Assembly (NCBI RefSeq): GCF_002920535.1
Contig: NZ_PQSS01000008.1
Location: 62,001-126,000 of the forward strand
Direction of reading: 5' to 3'
From: Streptomyces sp. Ru71
GTDB taxonomy: Bacteria > Actinomycetota > Actinomycetes > Streptomycetales > Streptomycetaceae
DNA: 64,000 nucleotides
The position numbers and the translations under genes are program-made. The notes beneath the pieces are model-generated. The model did no database searches. It was not told where the DNA came from and worked only from the letters and a program-made list of their open reading frames with translations. Below, piece after piece: positions 1 through 10,139 of this stretch (position 1 is its first letter; each line of letters starts with the position of its first letter).

Positions 1-666
1 GCCGTGCGGGAGGGGCGGGCCGGTGTGCAGGACGAGGGCAGCCAGCTGGTCGCGCTGGCGCTCGCCAACGCGCCGGTCGAGGGGCGGGACCGGCTCTGGC
101 TGGACGGCTGTGCCGGGCCCGGCGGCAAGGCCGCGCTCCTCGGCGCCCTCGCCGCCGAGCGGGGCGCGATGCTGCTGGCGTCCGAGAAGCAGCCGCACCG
201 CGCCGGCCTGGTCGCCAAGGCGCTGGCCGGCAACCCGGGGCCGTACCAGGTGATCACCGCCGACGGGACCCGGCCGGCCTGGCGGCCCGGCAGCTTCGAC
301 CGGGTGCTGGTGGACGTGCCGTGCTCCGGGCTCGGCGCGCTGCGGCGGCGGCCGGAGGCCCGCTGGCGGCGCCGCCCCGAGGACCTCGACGCGTTCGCGC
401 CGCTGCAGCGGGGCCTGCTGCGCACCGCACTGGAGTCGGTGCGCGTCGGCGGCGTCGTCGGCTACGCCACCTGCTCCCCGCACCTGGCGGAGACGAGGGC
501 CGTCGTGGCCGATGTGCTCAAGCAGTTCCCGGACACGGACCTGCTGGACGCCCGTCCGCTGCTGCCGGACGTGACGGACCTCGGCGACGGCCCGGACATC
601 CAGCTGTGGCCCCACATCCACGGCACCGACGCGATGTACCTGGCGCTCATCCGCCGGACCGGCTGA
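1..666 (+). CDS. rsmB: 16S rRNA (cytosine-C5) methyltransferase, RsmB/NOP2 family, 3' part
   Basis: This is the C-terminal part of an rRNA m5C methyltransferase; the reading frame enters from the left edge, so the N-terminal RNA-binding half is outside the window. The visible 221 residues carry the SAM-binding loop LDGCAGPGGKA, the acidic TADGTRP strand, the DVPCSG motif IV with its cysteine, and YATCSPH motif VI with the catalytic cysteine. Both cysteines of the two-cysteine m5C mechanism are present. The frame ends 20 bp inside the 3' end of the convergent MMPL gene. Family assignment is firm; the exact RNA target (C967 in E. coli RsmB) is inferred from the family. Confidence 0.9.
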   Translation, partial: AVREGRAGVQDEGSQLVALALANAPVEGRDRLWLDGCAGPGGKAALLGALAAERGAMLLASEKQPHRAGLVAKALAGNPGPYQVITADGTRPAWRPGSFDRVLVDVPCSGLGALRRRPEARWRRRPEDLDAFAPLQRGLLRTALESVRVGGVVGYATCSPHLAETRAVVADVLKQFPDTDLLDARPLLPDVTDLGDGPDIQLWPHIHGTDAMYLALIRRTG

Positions 667-2785
667 CCTCGCTCTGTCTCGGCACGGGCGTGCCGTCCCG
701 GTGCGCCAGCCGGTGCGGCCACCACACCTTCTTGCCCACGTCCAGGAAGAGCGAGGTGACCAGCACCGACCGCACCACGAAGGTGTCCAGCAGGACGCCC
801 AGCGCGACGGCGAAGCCGATCTCCGCGAAGCCGACCATGGGCAGGGTGCCCAGCGCGGCGAAGGTCCCGGCGAGGACCAGGCCCGCCGAGGTGATCACGG
901 CGCCGGTGGCGGCCAGGGCGGTCACCACGCCCGGCCGGGTGCCCTGGCGGATCGCCTCCTCGCGGACGCGGGTGGTGAGGAAGATGTTGTAGTCGATGCC
1001 GAGGGCCACCAGGAAGACGAAGACGAACAGCGGGAAGGCCACGTCCTCGCCCGCGTAGTCGAAGACGTAGCGGAACGCCAGGGCGCTCAGGCCCAGCGCG
1101 GTGGCCAGCGACAGCACCACCGTGCCGACCAGCAGCAGCGGTGCCACCAGGGCCCGCAGCAGCACGCCGAGCACCAGCAGGACGACGGCGAGGACGAGCG
1201 GGATGACCAGGTAGTTGTCGTGCGTCTGGGCGTTGTCCATGTCCAGCAGGGCCGCCGTGCCGCCGCCCACCTTCGCGTCGGCGCCCGGCACGGCGTGCAC
1301 CGCGTCGCGGACCCGCTGCACGGTCGCCTTGGCGGCGGAGCTGTCCGCCGGGTCCCGCATGGTCGCCTCGAACAGCACCTTGCCGTCGTGCACCGGCGCG
1401 GTGCCCGGCGGTATGCCGATGCCGGCCGGCACGACGGCCGGATCCGCCGCGACCGTGCGGCCCACCCGCTCGGCCTGCGGCGCGTTCGAGACGATGACGA
1501 GGGGATCGCCGGTACCGGCGGGGAAGTAGCGGGCCGACACCTGCTGGCCGGTGATCGAGTCCGGTGTGTTCGTGAAGGCGTCCGCGTTGGGGATGCCCGA
1601 GGCACGCAGCTGGAACAGGCCGAGGGACAGGGCGGCCAGCACCACCGCCGTCACGCTCCACACCAGGCGCGGGCGGCGCGCGATCCGCCGGCCCATGCGG
1701 GCCCACACACCCCGCTCGGTCGGGTCGGCCGAGCCGAAGTGCGGGATCACCGGCCAGAAGATCCAGCGGCCCAGGCACACCAGCAGCGCCGGGAACAGCG
1801 TCAGCATCACCAGCAGGGCGACCAGCACGCCGATCGCTGCCACCGGGCCGAGGCCGCGCGTGGAGTTCATCTCCGCCACCAGCAGCACGAGCATGCTGAG
1901 CACGACCGTCGCGCCGGATGCCAGCACGGCCGGGCCGGCCCGGTTCAGGGCGCGGCGCATCGCCACGTGCCGGTCCTCGTGCCGGCGCAGCTCCTCTCGG
2001 TAACGGGCGACCAGCAGCAGCGCGTAGTCGGTGCCGGCGCCGAAGACGAGCACGGTCAGGATCCCCGCGCTCTGCCCGTTCACGGTCAGCCCGGCGTGCC
2101 GGGCCAGCAGGTAGATCAGCGCCTGGGCGGTGAACAGGGCGACGACCACCCCGATCAGCGGCACGAACAGCAGGATCGGGCTGCGGTACGTCAGCAGCAG
2201 CATCACGATGACCACGGCCATCGCGGAGAAGAGCAGCGTGGAGTCGATGCCTTCGAACGCCTTGGCGAAGTCCGCGGAGGTGCCACCGGGCCCGGTGATG
2301 TGCACGACGAGTCCGGCGCCGCCCTCGCCCACCCGGTCGCGGATGGAGTCGACGGCGGGCGAGATGCGCTGCCAGCCGGAGGCGTCCATCGTGATCGGCA
2401 CGGCGATCTGCGCGGCCCGGGGAGCAGCGGGCCGGTCGAAGACGGGGCCGCGGGTCTCGGCCCCGCGGACGCCGTGGTCGTGCAGGGTGCGCAGCTGGGC
2501 CACGTCCTGGGCGATCTGCTGCCGGTCCCGCACGGTGAGGCCGCCGTCGCGCGCGTAGACGACGACGGCGGGGATCTGCTCCGGGCGGAAGTCCTCGGAC
2601 AGGCTCAGCACCTGGGTGGACTCCGCGGAGCCGGGAAGCCAGGACTGCGCGTCGTTGTCCTGGGCGTCGTTGAGTTTCTGCGCCAGGGGCGCGACCAGGA
2701 AGAGCACGAGCAGCCACAGCGCGACCACGACCCACTTCGCCCGCCGTCCGCAGACAAGGTGAGCGATGTTCCGGTTGACTGTCAT
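647..2785 (-). CDS. MMPL family transporter (RND superfamily)
   Basis: A 712-residue integral membrane protein of the MmpL/RND type, expected to move lipids or hydrophobic compounds across the membrane with the proton gradient. It has an N-terminal membrane segment after MTVNRN, a large extracytoplasmic loop, and two blocks of membrane helices. Each block contains a typical acidic pore motif region (GAGTDYALLLVARYREE in the first half, GIDYNIFLTTRVREE in the second). I chose ATG at 2785, preceded by GGGGGTG; the frame stays open upstream to 3097 but that part is antisense to rpe. It lies on the opposite strand between rsmB and rpe, which run the same way. Substrate unknown. Confidence 0.88.
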   Translation of the reverse strand: MTVNRNIAHLVCGRRAKWVVVALWLLVLFLVAPLAQKLNDAQDNDAQSWLPGSAESTQVLSLSEDFRPEQIPAVVVYARDGGLTVRDRQQIAQDVAQLRTLHDHGVRGAETRGPVFDRPAAPRAAQIAVPITMDASGWQRISPAVDSIRDRVGEGGAGLVVHITGPGGTSADFAKAFEGIDSTLLFSAMAVVIVMLLLTYRSPILLFVPLIGVVVALFTAQALIYLLARHAGLTVNGQSAGILTVLVFGAGTDYALLLVARYREELRRHEDRHVAMRRALNRAGPAVLASGATVVLSMLVLLVAEMNSTRGLGPVAAIGVLVALLVMLTLFPALLVCLGRWIFWPVIPHFGSADPTERGVWARMGRRIARRPRLVWSVTAVVLAALSLGLFQLRASGIPNADAFTNTPDSITGQQVSARYFPAGTGDPLVIVSNAPQAERVGRTVAADPAVVPAGIGIPPGTAPVHDGKVLFEATMRDPADSSAAKATVQRVRDAVHAVPGADAKVGGGTAALLDMDNAQTHDNYLVIPLVLAVVLLVLGVLLRALVAPLLLVGTVVLSLATALGLSALAFRYVFDYAGEDVAFPLFVFVFLVALGIDYNIFLTTRVREEAIRQGTRPGVVTALAATGAVITSAGLVLAGTFAALGTLPMVGFAEIGFAVALGVLLDTFVVRSVLVTSLFLDVGKKVWWPHRLAHRDGTPVPRQSEVSRSGG

Positions 2786-2921
2786 GCTCACCCCCAGATG
2801 AGCGGGACACGAGGGGTCGCGGGGAACCGATCGGCCCGTCACAAGGGGCCGCAGGTTACAAACCACCCTCGCCGCCCCCACCGATGCCCGCAACCCTTGG
2901 AGGGCATGGCAGGCTTGGGGC

Positions 2922-3608
2922 ATGGCCGTGCAGATCAACCCCAGCATCCTGTCCGCCGACTTCGCCCGCCTCGCGGACGAGGCGAAGGCGGTCGAGGGAG
3001 CCGACTGGCTCCACGTCGACGTGATGGACAACCATTTCGTCCCCAACCTCACGCTGGGCGTGCCCATCGTGGAGTCCCTGGCCCGCGCGACGGACACCCC
3101 GCTGGACTGCCATCTGATGATCGAGGACCCCGACCGCTGGGCTCCTCAGTACGTCGAGGCCGGTGCCGGGTCCGTGACCTTCCACGTCGAGGCCTCCGCC
3201 GCGCCCGTGCGGCTCGCCCGCGAGATCCGCGCCAAGGGCGCCCGCGCGTCGATGGCCCTGAAGCCGGCGACGCCCATCGAGCCGTACGAGGGCCTGCTCC
3301 CCGAGCTGGACATGCTGCTGATCATGACGGTCGAGCCGGGCTTCGGCGGGCAGGCGTTCCTCGACATCATGCTGCCGAAGATCCGCCGCACCCGAGAGCT
3401 GATCGCAAAGCACGGCCTCCAGCTCTGGCTCCAGGTCGACGGCGGTGTCTCGGCGTCCACGATCGAGCAGTGCGCGGACGCGGGCGCCGACGTCTTCGTC
3501 GCCGGCTCCGCGGTGTACGGCGCGCAGGACCCCGCCGAGGCGGTCCGCGCCCTGCGCGATCAGGCGGCGGCGGCCACCGCCAAGGCCAGCTGGGCGTGCG
3601 ACCACTGA
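2922..3608 (+). CDS. rpe: Ribulose-phosphate 3-epimerase
   Basis: 228 residues, a normal length for this TIM-barrel enzyme, which interconverts ribulose 5-phosphate and xylulose 5-phosphate in the pentose phosphate pathway. The opening [12 protein letters not shown], the metal-site region [31 protein letters not shown] and the phosphate-binding VDGGVS and VAGSAVYG motifs are all present. ATG start at 2922, a few bases after GGCTTGGGGC. It lies downstream of rsmB in the same direction, with the MMPL gene inserted on the other strand between them. Confidence 0.96.
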   Translation: MAVQINPSILSADFARLADEAKAVEGADWLHVDVMDNHFVPNLTLGVPIVESLARATDTPLDCHLMIEDPDRWAPQYVEAGAGSVTFHVEASAAPVRLAREIRAKGARASMALKPATPIEPYEGLLPELDMLLIMTVEPGFGGQAFLDIMLPKIRRTRELIAKHGLQLWLQVDGGVSASTIEQCADAGADVFVAGSAVYGAQDPAEAVRALRDQAAAATAKASWACDH

Positions 3609-3710
3609 CCAACGGATACGTGAACGCCCGCCATCAGGGCTGATCGACCGCGCCGGATCTGCAAGGATGAACGGCGAATCCAGAGTGTGAACAGCAGTGA
3701 GGAGATCGCC

Positions 3711-4730
3711 GTGTCGGGTATGTCGGCGGGCCGGTCAGCCATGCGGATGGGACCCGCTGAGCTGGTGCAGGCGGCGGCCATGGCCCGCCGCTTCTACCTT
3801 GAGGGCAAGTCCAAGATCCAGATCGCGGAGGAGTTCGGCGTCAGCCGCTTCAAGGTGGCCCGGGTCCTGGAGACCGCCCTCGAACGGGACCTCGTACGCA
3901 TCGAGATCCGCGTGCCGGCCGAACTGGACGCCGAGCGCTCCGACGCGCTCCGCGCCCGCTACGGTCTCAGGCACGCCGTCGTGGTGGAGTCCCCTCCCGA
4001 GTCCGAGGAGACCCCCGACCCCGAGAACCTGGGGGAAGTGGCCGCCGACCTGCTCGGCGAGCTGGTGAACGAGGGGGATGTGCTGGGCCTGGCCTGGGGC
4101 CGGTCCACCATCCACATGGCGGCGGCCCTGGACCGGCTGCCGCCCTGCACGGTCGTGCAGCTCACGGGCGTGTACGACGCCGGGACCGCCGAGCGCGGCT
4201 CGGTGGAGGCCGTGCGCCGCGCGGCCCAGGTGTCCGGCGGCGACGCCCACCCCATCTACGCGCCGATGCTGCTGCCCGACGCGGCCACCGCGGCCGCGCT
4301 GCGCAACCAGACCGGCATCGCCCGGGCCTTCGAGTACTTCGACAAGGTCACGGTCGCCTGCGTGTCCATCGGCTCCTGGGAGCCCGGCATCTCCACGGTG
4401 CACGACATGCTCTCCGAGGAGGAGCGCGCCCACTACGCCTCCCTGGGCGTGGCCGCGGAGATGTCCGCGCACCTCTTCGACGCCGAGGGCCGCCGCGTCG
4501 GCCGGGACCTGGGGGAGCGGTGCATCACGGTCAAGGCCGACCAGCTCCGCCGTATCCCCGAGGTCGTGGCCATCGCGGGCGGGCAGCGCAAGGCGTCGGC
4601 GATCGACGCGGTGCTGCGCTCCGGGCTCGTCACCAGCCTGGTGACGGACACCTCGGCCGCGGACTACCTGATGACCGCCGGCCCGACGCCGAAGCCGGCG
4701 CTGAACAGGGCCGACCCCGACGGCCTCTGA
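3711..4730 (+). CDS. SorC/DeoR-type sugar-binding transcriptional regulator
   Basis: About 339 residues. An N-terminal helix-turn-helix (AARFYLEGKSKIQ-like region through FGVSRFKVARVLE) precedes a SorC-type phosphosugar-binding domain with the GLAWGRS and LTGVYDAG-like stretches and IAGGQRK near the end. Such proteins bind sugar-phosphate effectors and control sugar catabolic genes. The GTG at 3711 is preferred because GAGGAG lies six bases upstream; an in-frame GTG at 3687 would add eight residues. No sugar operon adjoins it, so the target is unclear; rpe upstream is a possible metabolic link. A hairpin terminator follows the stop. Confidence 0.85.
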   Translation: MSGMSAGRSAMRMGPAELVQAAAMARRFYLEGKSKIQIAEEFGVSRFKVARVLETALERDLVRIEIRVPAELDAERSDALRARYGLRHAVVVESPPESEETPDPENLGEVAADLLGELVNEGDVLGLAWGRSTIHMAAALDRLPPCTVVQLTGVYDAGTAERGSVEAVRRAAQVSGGDAHPIYAPMLLPDAATAAALRNQTGIARAFEYFDKVTVACVSIGSWEPGISTVHDMLSEEERAHYASLGVAAEMSAHLFDAEGRRVGRDLGERCITVKADQLRRIPEVVAIAGGQRKASAIDAVLRSGLVTSLVTDTSAADYLMTAGPTPKPALNRADPDGL

Positions 4731-4741
4731 GGGACCGCCCG

Positions 4742-4769
4742 GCCCCGTCCCGTACTCCCGGGACGGGGC
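4742..4769 (+). terminator. Hairpin terminator after the SorC-type regulator
   Basis: An 11-bp perfect stem (GCCCCGTCCCG / CGGGACGGGGC) with a 6-nt loop starts 12 nt after the regulator stop codon. There is no T-tract, as is usual for Streptomyces terminators. Confidence 0.7.
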
Positions 4770-4812
4770 ACCCCGCCGATGACCCCTACGACTCGTTCAG
4801 GGCGGTACTGCG

Positions 4813-5097
4813 ATGACGCAAGCCGTGGTCACCCTCGACCTCGACGGGGTCACGGGCAAGGCGGGGCTGATGGACCGGTGCGCCCGGGACCTTGGGCTGC
4901 CGGACTACTTCGGCCGCAACTGGGACGCGCTCGCCGACGTCCTGTCCGATCCGGGTGTCTGGTCGTCGGAGGCCGCGCCGCTGGTCGTCGTACGGAACTG
5001 GCGGCCGTATGCCGAAGCGCGCCCGCAGGAGTGGCAGACGGCACAGGAGGTGTTCTCACAGGCCACTGCCGTCACCGTGGCGCTCGCGCTTGGGTGA
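4813..5097 (+). CDS. Barstar family protein
   Basis: 94 residues matching the length and fold pattern of barstar ribonuclease inhibitors: an opening beta strand (AVVTLDLDGV), a helix with KAGLMDRCARDLGLPDYFGRNWDALADVL, then the WSSEAAPLVVVRNW strand. In barstar the PxYFGxNWDAL segment holds the barnase-contacting residues, and it is intact here. No barnase-like ribonuclease gene is next to it, so it is not an evident toxin-antitoxin pair. ATG start at 4813. Function by family is inhibition of a secreted or toxin RNase; the partner is unknown. Confidence 0.85.
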   Translation: MTQAVVTLDLDGVTGKAGLMDRCARDLGLPDYFGRNWDALADVLSDPGVWSSEAAPLVVVRNWRPYAEARPQEWQTAQEVFSQATAVTVALALG

Positions 5098-6681
<1,584 letters not shown>

Positions 6682-6700
6682 CGCGCCAACTCCCACGCCT

Positions 6701-6734
6701 GCGGCCCCCGTTGAAATGCGGCCCCCGTTGAAAT
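6701..6734. repeat. Exact 17-bp tandem duplication after guaB1
   Basis: The unit GCGGCCCCCGTTGAAAT occurs twice back to back, at 6701-6717 and 6718-6734. Each copy contains the left arm of the terminator hairpin, so either copy could pair with the single right arm at 6736-6744. Confidence 0.9.
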
Positions 6735-6744
6735 TCGGGGGCCG
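6719..6744 (+). terminator. Terminator of guaB1
   Basis: CGGCCCCCG (6719-6727) pairs with CGGGGGCCG (6736-6744), a perfect 9-bp stem with an 8-nt AT-rich loop, 38 nt after the guaB1 stop. An alternative left arm exists at 6702-6710. Confidence 0.75.
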
Positions 6745-6774
6745 TTCGCGTTCCCGTGGCCGTACCGTCGTCGT

Positions 6775-7275
6775 ATGGAGATCACCGTCTGCCGGGCCGC
6801 CGACGTGGCCCTCCTCGACGAGCACCTCGGCACCCGGGGTGCGACCTCGTTCCACGCCCGGCGCTACGCGCGCCAGCAGGCCGGGCAGAGCACCTATCTC
6901 GTCGCCTGGCTCGACGAACGGCCCGTCGGGCACACGGAGATGCGCTGGAGCGGCTGCGACGCCCCCGAGGTGCGCCGGGCGGCGCCGGGCTGCCCCGAGA
7001 TCAACGGGCTGGCCGTACGGCCCGATCTGCGCTCCCGGGGCATCGGCAGCGCGCTCATCCGGGCCGCCGAGTCACTCGCCCGGGAACGCGGCCTGCCCCG
7101 CACCGGCATGGGCGTCGCCCGCGACAACCCCCGCGCGGCGGCCCTGTACGCGCGGCTCGGCTACCACCCGCTCACCGACTACCTCGACCGCTGGACCTAC
7201 CAGGACCACGACGGCGCGACCCATGAGCAGGTCGATCCGTGCACCTTCCTCGTCAAGGCCCTCCCGACCTGCTGA
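6775..7275 (+). CDS. GNAT family N-acetyltransferase
   Basis: 166 residues with the acetyl-CoA-binding motif A region LAVRPDLRSRGIGSALIRAAE and the C-terminal AALYARLGYHPLTDY typical of GNAT enzymes. It should transfer an acetyl group from acetyl-CoA to an amine; the substrate cannot be read from the sequence. ATG 6775 follows closely on the guaB1 terminator, so it probably has its own promoter in a very short spacer or is read through. It ends before the regulatory region of the amino-acid permease. Confidence 0.85.
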   Translation: MEITVCRAADVALLDEHLGTRGATSFHARRYARQQAGQSTYLVAWLDERPVGHTEMRWSGCDAPEVRRAAPGCPEINGLAVRPDLRSRGIGSALIRAAESLARERGLPRTGMGVARDNPRAAALYARLGYHPLTDYLDRWTYQDHDGATHEQVDPCTFLVKALPTC

Positions 7276-7288
7276 AACCGGTGCATCT

Positions 7289-7387
7289 GCAACGGTCGAA
7301 ACCCTCCGCGCAACAAATGCCCGCCTGACCCGGAGCAACGCAACGATCATGCGGATGCGCGCAAGGTTGCTGCATTACAGCGGCAAC
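7289..7387. promoter_or_regulatory. Cluster of GCAAC motifs upstream of the permease-Lrp operon
   Basis: GCAAC occurs at 7289, 7310, 7335, 7340 and 7383 and as GTTGC at 7366. The last two form an inverted repeat (GTTGCTG, 5-nt spacer, CAGC, bulge, GCAAC). Several spacings are close to two helical turns. The Lrp-type regulator encoded downstream is the natural candidate to bind here; this is an inference. Confidence 0.45.
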
Positions 7388-7506
7388 GCCCGGCCTCATA
7401 GAGTGTCGCGCTGAACGTGGTGTGGCGGGGACCCCGCTCGGTGGTTCCCGTGGGATGGGGTGCCGCCGGTCTCCGCCCCCTGAACGGCAGCGATAAGGAG
7501 CCGCGC

Positions 7507-8973
7507 GTGCTCGACCAAGGCGCACCCCCGCAGAACAGCACCCAGACCGCCCCCGCGTCCCCGCTGGGCGGCCTCATGCGCCGCAAGCCCGTGGAACGCC
7601 TGGTCGCCGAGGGCGGCCAGGGAGAGGGCGGCAGCCTCCGCCGGTCCCTCGGGCTGTGGCAGCTGACCATGATCAGCATCGGTGCCACCCTCGGCACCGG
7701 CATCTTCGTCGTCCTCGGCGAGGCCGTGCCCAAGGCCGGCCCGGCCGTCACCCTCTCGTTCGTCATCGCCGGCCTCACGGCCCTCTTCTCGGCCCTGTCC
7801 TACGCCGAGCTGGCGGGCACCATCCCGGTCGCCGGCTCCTCCTACTCCTACGCCTACGCCACCATGGGCGAGCTGATCGCCTGGATCTGCGGCTGGTGTC
7901 TGCTGCTGGAGTACGGCGTCTCGGTCGCCGCCGTGGCCGTCGGCTGGGGCGAGTACCTGAACGAACTGCTGGACGGCACCATCGGCGTGACCATCCCGGC
8001 CGCCTTCGCCAACCCGCCCGGCGTCGACGGCGGCATCTTCAACCTGCCGGCCCTGATCGTCGTCGTCCTCGCCATGGTGTTCCTGCTCGGTGGCGCCAAG
8101 GAGTCCGCGCGGGCCAACACCATCATGGTGTGCGTGAAGATCGCCGCGCTGGTCCTGTTCTGCGCCATCGGCTTCATGGGCTTCAAGTCCGGCAACTACT
8201 CCCACTTCATGCCGCTCGGCATGGCGGGCGTCAGCGCGGCCGGCGCCACCCTGTTCTTCTCCTACATCGGCTTCGACGCCGCCTCCACCGCCGGTGAGGA
8301 GGCCAAGAACGCGCAGCGCGACCTGCCCCGCGCGATCATCCTCTCCCTGGTCATCGTGACCGCGCTGTACGTGCTGGTCGCCGCCGTCGCCGTCGGCGCG
8401 AAGCCGTGGCGGAAGTTCAACGACTCCGAGGCCGCGCTCGCCCAGATCATGACGGACGTCACCGGCCAGAGCTTCTGGGGCACCCTGCTCGCCTTCTGCG
8501 CCGTCATCGCCATCGCCAGCGTCGTCCTGACCGTGCTGTACGGCCAGACCCGCATCCTGTTCGCCATGTCCCGCGACGGCCTGGTGCCGAAGATCTTCGC
8601 CAAGGTCCACCCGAAGACCGGCGCTCCGCGCGCCAACACGGTGATCGTCTCCCTGTTCTGCGGCGTCCTGGCCGCCGCCATCCCGCTCGGCCAGCTCGCC
8701 GACGCCACCAGCATCGGCACGCTGTTCGCCTTCGCCCTGGTCAACATCGCCGTCGTGGTCCTGCGCCGCACCCGCCCGGAGATGAACCGCACCTTCCGCG
8801 TCCCGCTGTCCCCGCTCCTGCCCGCCCTCGGATTCGCCTTCTGCGTCTGGATGATGGGCAGCCTGTCCACCGTCACCTGGGTGGTGTTCGGTGTCTGGAT
8901 GGCCGTCGGGCTCGTGTTCTACTTCAGTTACGGCTACCGCCGCTCCCGACTCGCAGTGCCCGACCAGAAGTGA
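7507..8973 (+). CDS. APC superfamily amino-acid permease
   Basis: 488 residues from GTG 7507, which follows AAGGAG by six bases; an upstream in-frame start would add 30 residues through the regulatory region. A hydrophilic N-terminus of about 50 residues leads into roughly 12 membrane helices. The first helix carries ISIGATLGTGIFVVLG, the glycine-rich APC substrate-binding signature, and helix 6 carries FFSYIGFDAASTAGEEAKN, typical of cationic-amino-acid-type transporters. It would import amino acids using the proton gradient. An Lrp-type regulator follows 15 bp later and probably controls it. Confidence 0.9.
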   Translation: MLDQGAPPQNSTQTAPASPLGGLMRRKPVERLVAEGGQGEGGSLRRSLGLWQLTMISIGATLGTGIFVVLGEAVPKAGPAVTLSFVIAGLTALFSALSYAELAGTIPVAGSSYSYAYATMGELIAWICGWCLLLEYGVSVAAVAVGWGEYLNELLDGTIGVTIPAAFANPPGVDGGIFNLPALIVVVLAMVFLLGGAKESARANTIMVCVKIAALVLFCAIGFMGFKSGNYSHFMPLGMAGVSAAGATLFFSYIGFDAASTAGEEAKNAQRDLPRAIILSLVIVTALYVLVAAVAVGAKPWRKFNDSEAALAQIMTDVTGQSFWGTLLAFCAVIAIASVVLTVLYGQTRILFAMSRDGLVPKIFAKVHPKTGAPRANTVIVSLFCGVLAAAIPLGQLADATSIGTLFAFALVNIAVVVLRRTRPEMNRTFRVPLSPLLPALGFAFCVWMMGSLSTVTWVVFGVWMAVGLVFYFSYGYRRSRLAVPDQK

Positions 8974-8988
8974 AGTGAACAACCGCTC

Positions 8989-9441
8989 GTGCTGAACGAT
9001 CTCGACGAACGCATCGTGCACGCCCTCGCCGAGGACGCCCGCCGTTCCTACGCGGACATCGGGCAGCTCGTCGGCCTGTCCGCGCCCGCCGTCAAGCGGC
9101 GCGTGGACAGGCTGCGGGCCACCGGAGCCATCACCGGCTTCACGGTCCGGGTCGACCCGGCCGCCCTCGGCTGGGAGACCGAGGGGTTCGTCGAGATCTA
9201 CTGCAGGAGCAACACCTCGCCGGAGACCATCCAGCGGGGCCTGGAGCGCTACCAGGAGGTCGTGGCCGCGTCGACCGTCACCGGCGACGCGGACGCCATC
9301 GCCCAGGTCTTCGCCTCCGACATGCGCCACTTCGAACGCGTCCTGGAGCGCATCGCGGGCGAGCCGTTCGTGGAACGCACCAAGTCGGTCCTGGTCCTCT
9401 CCCCGCTGCTGCGCCGCTTCTCGTCAGGCTCCCCGACGTGA
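8989..9441 (+). CDS. Lrp/AsnC family transcriptional regulator
   Basis: 150 residues: an AsnC-type helix-turn-helix in the first 55 residues (LNDLDERIVHALAEDARRSY onward, with SAPAVKRRVDRL as recognition helix), then the RAM effector-binding domain containing VTGDADAIAQVFASDM. GTG start at 8989, 15 bp after the permease stop, so the two genes form one unit. It probably senses an amino acid and regulates the permease, and itself, through the GCAAC-rich region at 7289-7387. Its last 18 bp overlap the convergent gene at 9424. Confidence 0.88.
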   Translation: MLNDLDERIVHALAEDARRSYADIGQLVGLSAPAVKRRVDRLRATGAITGFTVRVDPAALGWETEGFVEIYCRSNTSPETIQRGLERYQEVVAASTVTGDADAIAQVFASDMRHFERVLERIAGEPFVERTKSVLVLSPLLRRFSSGSPT

Positions 9442-9870
9442 CGCTCGCGCCCCTTCGGGGGCGCTGCGGCGCACGGCCGACAGCATGCGCCGTACGGCGA
9501 GGGCATGCCCGCCGGAACCGATGACGAGCTGCCGGTAGACGGCGCCCGCCGGACCGGGGAAGCGGGCCCGGGTCACGGCCCGCACCCGGGTCCGCTCCGC
9601 ACCGACCGCGTCCAGCCGGAACACCAGCGCGTACGACGAGAACCGGTGCCGTCCCACCAGCGCCAGCTCCCGGCCCGGGTCCACACCGGCCACGCGGAAA
9701 CCGGAGCGGTCCGCACAGCCGAGCAGCCGAACGACGACCGCCCACCGCTCCCGGGTGAAGGAGCGGTCCACCACCTCGCGCAGCCCACGCCAGACGGCGT
9801 CCGGCTCCGCCGCGACGAGCACGGTGTGTTCGTCGACGAACGGCAGGGCGAGGATCTCGGCGCGGTCCAT
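9424..9870 (-). CDS. SRPBCC/DUF2867-like protein of unknown function
   Basis: 148 residues from ATG 9870, preceded by AAGGGG at a good distance; an in-frame upstream start would add 32 low-complexity residues. The pattern (EHTVLVAAEPDAVWRGLREVV, then GRHRFSSYALVFRLD, RTRVRAVTRARFPGP and a C-terminal helix YRQLVIGSGGHALAVRRML) looks like a small START/SRPBCC-like or DUF2867 ligand-binding fold. No catalytic residues can be assigned. It converges with, and overlaps, the Lrp gene by 18 bp. The exact family is uncertain. Confidence 0.7.
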   Translation of the reverse strand: MDRAEILALPFVDEHTVLVAAEPDAVWRGLREVVDRSFTRERWAVVVRLLGCADRSGFRVAGVDPGRELALVGRHRFSSYALVFRLDAVGAERTRVRAVTRARFPGPAGAVYRQLVIGSGGHALAVRRMLSAVRRSAPEGARASRRGA

Positions 9871-10139
9871 GACGGGCCCCTTCGGCAGAGGGTCGGCTTC
9901 CCCAGCAGTCTCCCGCCCGGGCCCCGCCCCGGGCCTCCTCCTGGGGAAGGACGCCACCGCCCGCACGGCGGACCCGCCCCCGTCAGGTGTCCTCCTGCGG
10001 AATCACCCTGCACGGCCGAGCCGCCACGGCCTACGCTTGCTGCCATGACCTGGCGACATTGATCCCCCCGCCGCGCCTCCCGAGGGCCGCCTCGGACGCC
10101 GTACGTCCGGCGTCCGATCCGTCCCTGCGGGAAGGCCTC

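Noticed and set aside
701..3643. A 980-codon open frame on the plus strand
   Set aside because: It is antisense to the MMPL gene and out of frame with rpe. The real genes there have clear family motifs.
4813..5097. Toxin-antitoxin pair with the barstar-like protein as antitoxin
   Set aside because: Neither neighbour is a ribonuclease or a small toxin-like gene; they are a SorC-type regulator and guaB1.
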